Positions 1 to 4,100 of a stretch of DNA of 10,574 nt are shown piece after piece; position 1 is the stretch's first letter; every line of letters starts with the position of its first letter. This DNA comes from an uncultured Mobiluncus sp. (GTDB taxonomy: Bacteria; Actinomycetota; Actinomycetes; Actinomycetales; Actinomycetaceae). A program made the translations under genes and the position numbers. Where the stretch lies: contig NZ_CAMYBV010000027.1 in the NCBI RefSeq assembly GCF_947254095.1, positions 1-10,574 on the forward strand, in the 5' to 3' direction. Below the pieces are notes generated by a model, which saw only the letters and a list, made by a program, of their open reading frames with translations, was not told the origin of the DNA and ran no database searches.

Positions 1-804
1 TTTTTCCGCGTGCGGCATCCGAATCAAACGCCGGGCACGTTCCCGCAGCGCGCCAGAATCCAGCACGGCCCCGTTGATTTTGTCCGGCTCGTAACTGTCC
101 AACCCCAACTCCAAGGCCGTCAAAGTCGTGACCGAACCGGCCACCCCGACTACCTCGCGGGCACGCTCCAACGGCACGCTGGCGCCAGCTTGGGCAATCA
201 GGGAATCTACAAACTGTCCAGCCTGGCTGATAGCGTCCTCGCTGGGCACCCCCCGCGCATCTTCGGCGGGTCGCAGATAACGTTCGGTGACCCGCGTGGA
301 ACCCATGTTCATCGACACCGCGGCCGTGACCTGGTCAAAACGACCAGTATCGGAGCTCGCCTCCCCGAAAGCAAACTCAGTGGAACCTCCCCCGATGTCT
401 ACGGTCAGAGCCGGACTGGCAATGTCGCGGTGCGCTGAAAGTGTCCCGGTGAATCCCAACGTGGCCTCGACTTGTCCCGAAATGACCTCCGGCGTAATCC
501 CCAGCCGCGCCTGCACTCCGGCGCTAAACTGCGAAAAATTATCCGCATCGCGCGAAGCGGAAGTCGCCACCATCCGAATCCGCTGGACGTCCTCCCGGCG
601 CACGTAACCGGCGTATTCCTCGACCGCCACAAAAGTCCGCTCCAACGCGGCTTCACTGAGATGCCCGGTCCGGTCCACCCCTTCGCCCAAGCCCACAATC
701 CGATTCAATCGCATTACGTCAGCCATCGCCCCGGACTGGGGGTCAACCTCACTAATCAGCAAACGAATCGAGTGAGTTCCACAATCAATCGCCGCCAAAC
801 GCAT
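1..804 (-). CDS. ppx: Ppx/GppA family exopolyphosphatase, C-terminus cut by window edge
   Basis: Cytoplasmic phosphatase of the ASKHA fold. Family members hydrolyse inorganic polyphosphate and/or pppGpp; the sequence does not decide which. The frame is open for 268 codons from ATG (802-804) to base 1, so the C-terminal part is missing. The first phosphate-binding loop is AAIDCGTHSIRLL (residues 4-16) and the second is DIGGGSTEF (136-144). Between them lie VATSASRDADN (79-89) and VISGQVEA (107-114), matching the family's conserved ATSA and ISGxEEA blocks. Two positions look unusual: His11 where Asn is common in G(T/S)NS, and Val112 for the first Glu of the EEA pair. The second Glu (E113), which I align with the proposed catalytic Glu121 of E. 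coli PPX, is kept. The start overlaps the DUF501 stop as TAATG, with a GGGGAAAGGGG purine run just upstream, so translation is probably coupled. Confidence 0.9.
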   Translation of the reverse strand, partial: MRLAAIDCGTHSIRLLISEVDPQSGAMADVMRLNRIVGLGEGVDRTGHLSEAALERTFVAVEEYAGYVRREDVQRIRMVATSASRDADNFSQFSAGVQARLGITPEVISGQVEATLGFTGTLSAHRDIASPALTVDIGGGSTEFAFGEASSDTGRFDQVTAAVSMNMGSTRVTERYLRPAEDARGVPSEDAISQAGQFVDSLIAQAGASVPLERAREVVGVAGSVTTLTALELGLDSYEPDKINGAVLDSGALRERARRLIRMPHAEK

Positions 805-1421
805 TACCGGCCCCTTTCCCCAGTGGTTTCGCCCAATTTCCAGGCACAAGTCGCGGGCGTCCAGCGATGCGGGTCACTCGCCGGCAACTCCGCCAACCGA
901 TCCAACACCCAATCCCCGATGGGGTTTACCCCCCGACCCGCCGCCAACGCGTGTCCGAGCAGGGCGTGAAAACACTTGACCCGGTGAGGCATTCCTCCGG
1001 CCGACACGCCCGCGATTTCAGGGACTTCCCCGATTCCGGCGGCTTCGCCCGCCTGGGTGCGCTCGCGAATATAAAGCTCATGAGCGCGGGTATAAGTGGC
1101 CGCTAGCTGCGGGTCTGCCTCCAGCAAGGCTTCTGCCTCGCGCATGACCCCGTTTGCCTCCAGGTGTGACACAGCCGCGACCGCCGCCGGGCAGGTCAGG
1201 TAATAAAACGTGGGAAACGGCTCGCCGCCAGGCAGGCGCGGGGCACTCGCAATGACCGCCGGATGACCAGCGGGGACACCCCCCTCCTGACCAGCGGAAC
1301 TGGCACCAGATGACGCTCCGCAATTCCCGCATCGGGCGGCTACCCCCAGCACTCCCCGCGGGACGCGCCCCAGTTGAGCTGCAATAATGCGCAAATCCTC
1401 CGGGCTAGCGGGTGTAATCAC
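804..1421 (-). CDS. DUF501 family protein, 205 aa
   Basis: Actinobacterial protein of unknown biochemical function. Recognised from LGRVPRGVLGVAARC (residues 17-31), PFPTFYYLTCPAAVAAVSHLE (68-88) and the C-terminal SAGGMPHRVKCFHALLGHAL block (140-159), followed by AAGRGVNPIGD (160-170). There is no signal peptide or clear membrane segment, so it is probably cytosolic. Cysteines 31, 34, 77 and 150 and histidines 146, 152 and 157 could form a metal site; this is inference. After Cys34 comes a Gly/Ser-rich stretch (about 35-53) that looks like an insertion compared with the compact family form I remember. The GTG start at 1421 is chosen because AAAAGGAG lies five bases upstream. Neighbours are ftsB (32-base gap) and ppx (one-base overlap), the order seen in many actinobacteria, so family and co-transcription are well supported although the role is unknown. 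Confidence 0.9.
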   Translation of the reverse strand: MITPASPEDLRIIAAQLGRVPRGVLGVAARCGNCGASSGASSAGQEGGVPAGHPAVIASAPRLPGGEPFPTFYYLTCPAAVAAVSHLEANGVMREAEALLEADPQLAATYTRAHELYIRERTQAGEAAGIGEVPEIAGVSAGGMPHRVKCFHALLGHALAAGRGVNPIGDWVLDRLAELPASDPHRWTPATCAWKLGETTGERGR

Positions 1422-1453
1422 AAGGGCTCCTTTTGTCAGTTTCCGGTCGGCGT

Positions 1454-2167
1454 TCAGTTGTGGGCCGGGGCGTTCGAGGATTTCGGGGCTGGTTCCGGGG
1501 CGGTTTTGCCGGGTGTCGAGGACGGTTCGGTAGTTTTCGCCCCCGGGGCGGGGGTTGTCCCCTCAGCCCCCGAGGCAGTTTCCGGGGCAGGAGCGGCTCC
1601 CGCGACTTCCAATCCGGCGACAATCTGGCGGAACCACGGCAAATCATTCGTGTCTTTATCGGTCCAGCCGCTGGTCAGCTGCGGTTTTTTTGCGCCGGGA
1701 GGATCAACTACGACATAGGTAATCTCGCCGGGTTTCACGTATCCCAGGCGTTCGCGGGCTTGGCGGGAAATGTATTCGGGGTCTTTATAGCGTTTGATTT
1801 CCGCTTCCAGCTCGGCGTTTTGTGCTTTGACCTGGGCAATCTGGGCTGCCAGTGAGCGAGCCTGCTGCTGCTGATCCATCCAGGAACGCAACGGAGAGAA
1901 CACCACCAGGAATACGGCAAGCGCTACGGCCGCCAGCGTCAAGATTCGGGCAATGCGGGTCGAGCCCGGGGAGTCCACGGCGGGGTTGCGTGGCGTGACT
2001 TTCGCTGCGGACAAGCCCGGGTCCACTGTTTTCCCGGTTCTCCCGACGTTCTCGTTTCCCCCGACTTTGCGAGGTTTTCGGGCAGAAGCGTGTGGCGTCG
2101 CCGAGCCGCGCGGGGTCGGCTTTTCCGCGTCAGAGGGTTGGCGCGGTTTCAAACTGGGACGCTTCAC
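1454..2167 (-). CDS. ftsB: FtsB/DivIC-like septum formation initiator protein, 237 aa
   Basis: Bitopic membrane protein of the division complex, expected to pair with FtsL and FtsQ at the septum. A basic, Pro-rich cytoplasmic N-terminus (residues 1-70) precedes one membrane helix (about 72-92). A coiled-coil stretch rich in Gln, Ala, Lys and Glu follows (about 97-127), then the hallmark DPEYISRQARERLGYVKPGE (129-148). That leaves a C-terminal extension of about 85 residues rich in Ala, Pro, Thr, Glu and Lys, predicted outside the membrane; E. coli FtsB is only about 100 residues. The GTG start at 2167 has no good Shine-Dalgarno sequence. A GATAAT hexamer lies six bases upstream, which suggests a leaderless message. 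A longer start is not supported, since the only nearby upstream ATG runs into a stop after three codons. The family call is strong; FtsB versus DivIC naming is convention. Confidence 0.9.
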   Translation of the reverse strand: MKRPSLKPRQPSDAEKPTPRGSATPHASARKPRKVGGNENVGRTGKTVDPGLSAAKVTPRNPAVDSPGSTRIARILTLAAVALAVFLVVFSPLRSWMDQQQQARSLAAQIAQVKAQNAELEAEIKRYKDPEYISRQARERLGYVKPGEITYVVVDPPGAKKPQLTSGWTDKDTNDLPWFRQIVAGLEVAGAAPAPETASGAEGTTPAPGAKTTEPSSTPGKTAPEPAPKSSNAPAHN

Positions 2168-2173
2168 GTGGAC

Positions 2174-2204
2174 ATTATCCCAAAAATCTGCAGTTTTCCG
2201 TCAC
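2174..2204 (-). promoter_or_regulatory. Putative leaderless promoter for ftsB
   Basis: Read on the minus strand, GATAAT (2174-2179) lies exactly six bases before the GTG of ftsB, placing transcription start at or next to the first codon. The best -35 match is GTGACG (2199-2204), with a rather long 19-base spacer; it overlaps the yggS stop codon. No convincing ribosome binding site is present, as expected for a leaderless message. This would allow ftsB, DUF501 and ppx to be expressed independently of the genes upstream. It is a pattern match only. Confidence 0.5.
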
Positions 2205-2947
2205 TGGACAGGCTTTTGCGCGTAATCTCGAGGACCAAACAGGGCCGAACCGACCCGCACACACGTGGAGCCCGCCGCAATGGCCAACTCAAAATCCCCG
2301 CTCATGCCCATCGACAATTCCCGACAATCCGCACCTCCGGGCAGCCCCGACACGTCCTCTCGCAACCCCGCGAGCTGGGAAAACATCTCAATAACACCAT
2401 GCTCCCCGACCTGGTCCACACGCGCCGCCACCGTCATCAAGCCGATGAGGTGCAGTTGGGGCTGGTCAATGACCAGTCGCGCCAACTCTAGGGTTTCCTC
2501 CGGGGTGACCCCGTGTTTTGCTTCCTCACCGGAAGTGTTGACTTCAATCATCACTTCCAGGGTCCGTCCCGCCTGGTCAAGCAGCCGGTTCAGGGTTTGC
2601 GCCAGCTTCGCTGAATCCAAGGACTGAAGTTCCGCGCCGTAAGCGACGATGAGTTTGGCCTTGTTGCGCTGCAGGTTGCCGATTTGGACCCAACGGGGGC
2701 TTTCACCGTTCCCGTCAGCGCTCAAGCCCAGGTTCGCGCCCAGTTCCGCAGCTTTCGCGGCCAGTTCCTGGGGTTTGTTTTCCCCGAATTCGCGCGCTCC
2801 CGCTTCGAGGGCTTCGCGCAGGTCCGCAACCGGATGGGTTTTGCTGACCGGAAGGATGCGAACTGATCCGACGTCGCGACCAGCGTCCGCGGCCGCCGTG
2901 GCGACCTGCTGGGAGAGAGCTTGCAAACGCTGTGAAAAACCGGTCAT
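2201..2947 (-). CDS. yggS: YggS/PLPBP family pyridoxal-5'-phosphate-binding protein, 248 aa
   Basis: Cytosolic fold-type III PLP protein (COG0325) with no known catalytic activity; members buffer PLP and affect amino-acid and vitamin B6 balance. The PLP-binding lysine is Lys36 in LPVSKTHP (32-39). Other blocks are FGENKPQEL (54-62), IGNLQRNK (89-96), EVNTSGEEAKHGV (135-147), LIGLMTVAA (167-175), LSMGMSGDFELAIAAGST (211-228) and VRVGSALFGPRDY (230-242). Length is typical. One departure is WVQIG (86-90), where WHFIG or WHLIG is usual, so the His is Val here. The ATG start follows the exporter stop by nine bases with only a weak CTAGG upstream, which suggests coupled translation. In many actinobacteria this gene sits near ftsZ and sepF; here it lies directly upstream of ftsB. 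Confidence 0.95.
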   Translation of the reverse strand: MTGFSQRLQALSQQVATAAADAGRDVGSVRILPVSKTHPVADLREALEAGAREFGENKPQELAAKAAELGANLGLSADGNGESPRWVQIGNLQRNKAKLIVAYGAELQSLDSAKLAQTLNRLLDQAGRTLEVMIEVNTSGEEAKHGVTPEETLELARLVIDQPQLHLIGLMTVAARVDQVGEHGVIEMFSQLAGLREDVSGLPGGADCRELSMGMSGDFELAIAAGSTCVRVGSALFGPRDYAQKPVQ

Positions 2948-2956
2948 AAGCCTAGT

Positions 2957-3853
2957 CTAGTCCGCCGACTCGCTCTGGGAGGGCGGGGCTGAATCGGCGG
3001 GTTCGCGCCGATAGGTCAGCGCCACCGCTATCGACACCAAAATCAGACCGCCCACTTCTGCCCAACTCGGAAACTGCCGCAGCATAAATACACCCACCAG
3101 CAGGGACGTCACCGGCAACAGCGCGGAGAGCAGCGCGAAAATGGCGGCGGAGACATCACGCAGCACGACCAGTTCCAGAATGTAAGGCACAAAGGAGGAA
3201 CACAGGCTCATCAGCAGGGCCAGACCGAAAACAGACCACGAGCTAAACGCGACGTGGATGTCGGGCCAGGCCAGGGGCAGCTGCAGGAACGAACCGAATG
3301 CCAAGCCTACTGAGAGGGAATCGATGCCCCGACCCAAAACCGCAACTTTGCGACCCAAAGCCATATAGGCGACCCACATTCCCCCGGCGACCAGGGCCCA
3401 AAACAAGCCCAACCGGTCGGTCGGATCGCTCATGTCCAGGCCCAGCCCGCCAATCATGACCACGCCGGAAAATGCCAACAGGACCGAGAACTTGCCCAGC
3501 CAGCCGGTGATGCCGATAGCCGCGAAAATAACCGGCCCCAGGAACTCCACGGAAACGGTGGTACCCAAGGGAAGCCGCGCTATTGCCTCGTAAAATGTCA
3601 TGTTCATACAGACCAGGGCCGTCCCGAACAGGCAGGACCAAACATAACCGCTGGGGGTGAGCGCCCGTTTTCCCCAGGGCCGGCGCCACGCCAGCATCAG
3701 TACGGAGGCAAATACAGTGCGCAGCCAAGCCACGGTCAGGGGCCCCATCAGGGCAAACAACGTTACCGCGAAACCGGCACCGACATACTGGATGACTCCC
3801 TCGGTAAAGAAAATCAGGGGCGCGGGAACGGGTTTTCGCGGTTTTCCGGGCAT
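2957..3853 (-). CDS. EamA/RhtA-type inner-membrane exporter, 298 aa
   Basis: Member of the drug/metabolite transporter superfamily. Characterised RhtA exports threonine and homoserine; the substrate here is unknown. Two EamA repeats (about residues 14-137 and 148-281) give about ten membrane helices. The first repeat carries VIQYVGAGFAVTLFALMGPL (20-39), then WLRTVFAS (43-50) and LPLGTTVSVEFLGP (94-107). The second carries SSFVPYILELVVLRDVSAAI (219-238), then FALLSALLPVTSLLVG (239-254). These resemble RhtA more than generic EamA proteins. The tail after residue 281 is short and hydrophilic. The ATG start at 3853 is immediately preceded by an in-frame TAA (3854-3856), and a TACAAT hexamer lies six bases upstream, so this start is well constrained and probably leaderless. 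It is the first gene of the leftward run; no metabolic link to the division genes is evident. Confidence 0.9.
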   Translation of the reverse strand: MPGKPRKPVPAPLIFFTEGVIQYVGAGFAVTLFALMGPLTVAWLRTVFASVLMLAWRRPWGKRALTPSGYVWSCLFGTALVCMNMTFYEAIARLPLGTTVSVEFLGPVIFAAIGITGWLGKFSVLLAFSGVVMIGGLGLDMSDPTDRLGLFWALVAGGMWVAYMALGRKVAVLGRGIDSLSVGLAFGSFLQLPLAWPDIHVAFSSWSVFGLALLMSLCSSFVPYILELVVLRDVSAAIFALLSALLPVTSLLVGVFMLRQFPSWAEVGGLILVSIAVALTYRREPADSAPPSQSESAD

Positions 3854-3859
3854 TTAGCC

Positions 3860-3888
3860 ATTGTAGACGGTGACGCGTGCAAGGTGAA
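3860..3888 (-). promoter_or_regulatory. Putative leaderless promoter for the RhtA-like gene and leftward run
   Basis: On the minus strand, TTCACC (3883-3888) and TACAAT (3860-3865) are separated by 17 bases, close to the housekeeping sigma consensus. TACAAT ends six bases before the ATG at 3853, and the sequence between holds no Shine-Dalgarno, so the message probably starts at or beside the initiation codon. The -35 element overlaps a perfect inverted repeat at 3880-3897. Confidence 0.6.
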
Positions 3889-3897
3889 AAAACCTTG
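3880..3897. repeat. Perfect inverted repeat over the leftward -35 element; possible operator
   Basis: CAAGGT (3880-3885) and ACCTTG (3892-3897) form six-base arms around GAAAAA. The repeat covers the -35 hexamer of the leftward promoter. A further ACAAGG occurs at 3961-3966, at the expected transcription start of the rightward promoter. A shared repressor site is possible, but such a short repeat could also be chance. Confidence 0.35.
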
Positions 3898-3928
3898 TCC
3901 GACCATTTTTCGCTACCGCGTGTGACGT

Positions 3929-3956
3929 TTTACCAGTTCATAGCATTTTGTAAAAT
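3929..3956 (+). promoter_or_regulatory. Putative promoter for the rightward ABC transporter genes
   Basis: TTTACC (3929-3934) and TAAAAT (3951-3956) are spaced by 16 bases and match the housekeeping consensus at four and five of six positions. Transcription would start near 3963, leaving a leader of about 135 bases before the TTG start at 4098. The -10 lies inside the near-palindrome ATTTTGTAAAAT (3945-3956). I see no strong riboswitch-like structure in the leader, and the short frames there lack coding character. Confidence 0.45.
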
Positions 3957-4083
3957 TGTCACAAGGCCGTATGGTTCCGCCTTCGGCCCGCTCGCTGAGT
4001 GCGCATCGACCTTTGGTATTGTGTTGGGCTTCCTTTGGGCGTGGAAACCGGCGCCTTGGCGGCAAATATGAAAGAATGCAGAG

Positions 4084-4100
4084 AAAGGAGGCGAAACTTG
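4084..4100 (+). promoter_or_regulatory. Strong ribosome binding site that sets a TTG start
   Basis: AAAGGAGG (4084-4091) lies six bases before TTG (4098-4100), in frame with the ATPase domain. In-frame alternatives are ATG at 4068 and GTG at 3999, neither with a comparable site. If either were used, this Shine-Dalgarno would be buried in coding sequence as an Arg-rich stretch. The TTG is therefore preferred. Confidence 0.7.

Noticed and set aside
10..969. Plus-strand frames of 142, 106 and 165 codons opposite ppx and DUF501
   Set aside because: The minus strand encodes clear Ppx/GppA and DUF501 motifs across the same bases. The plus-strand products have no recognisable features.
4018..4023. 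TATTGT preceded by TGG as a second, extended -10 promoter for the ABC genes
   Set aside because: No acceptable -35 was found and the match is only four of six. The upstream TTTACC/TAAAAT pair is better.
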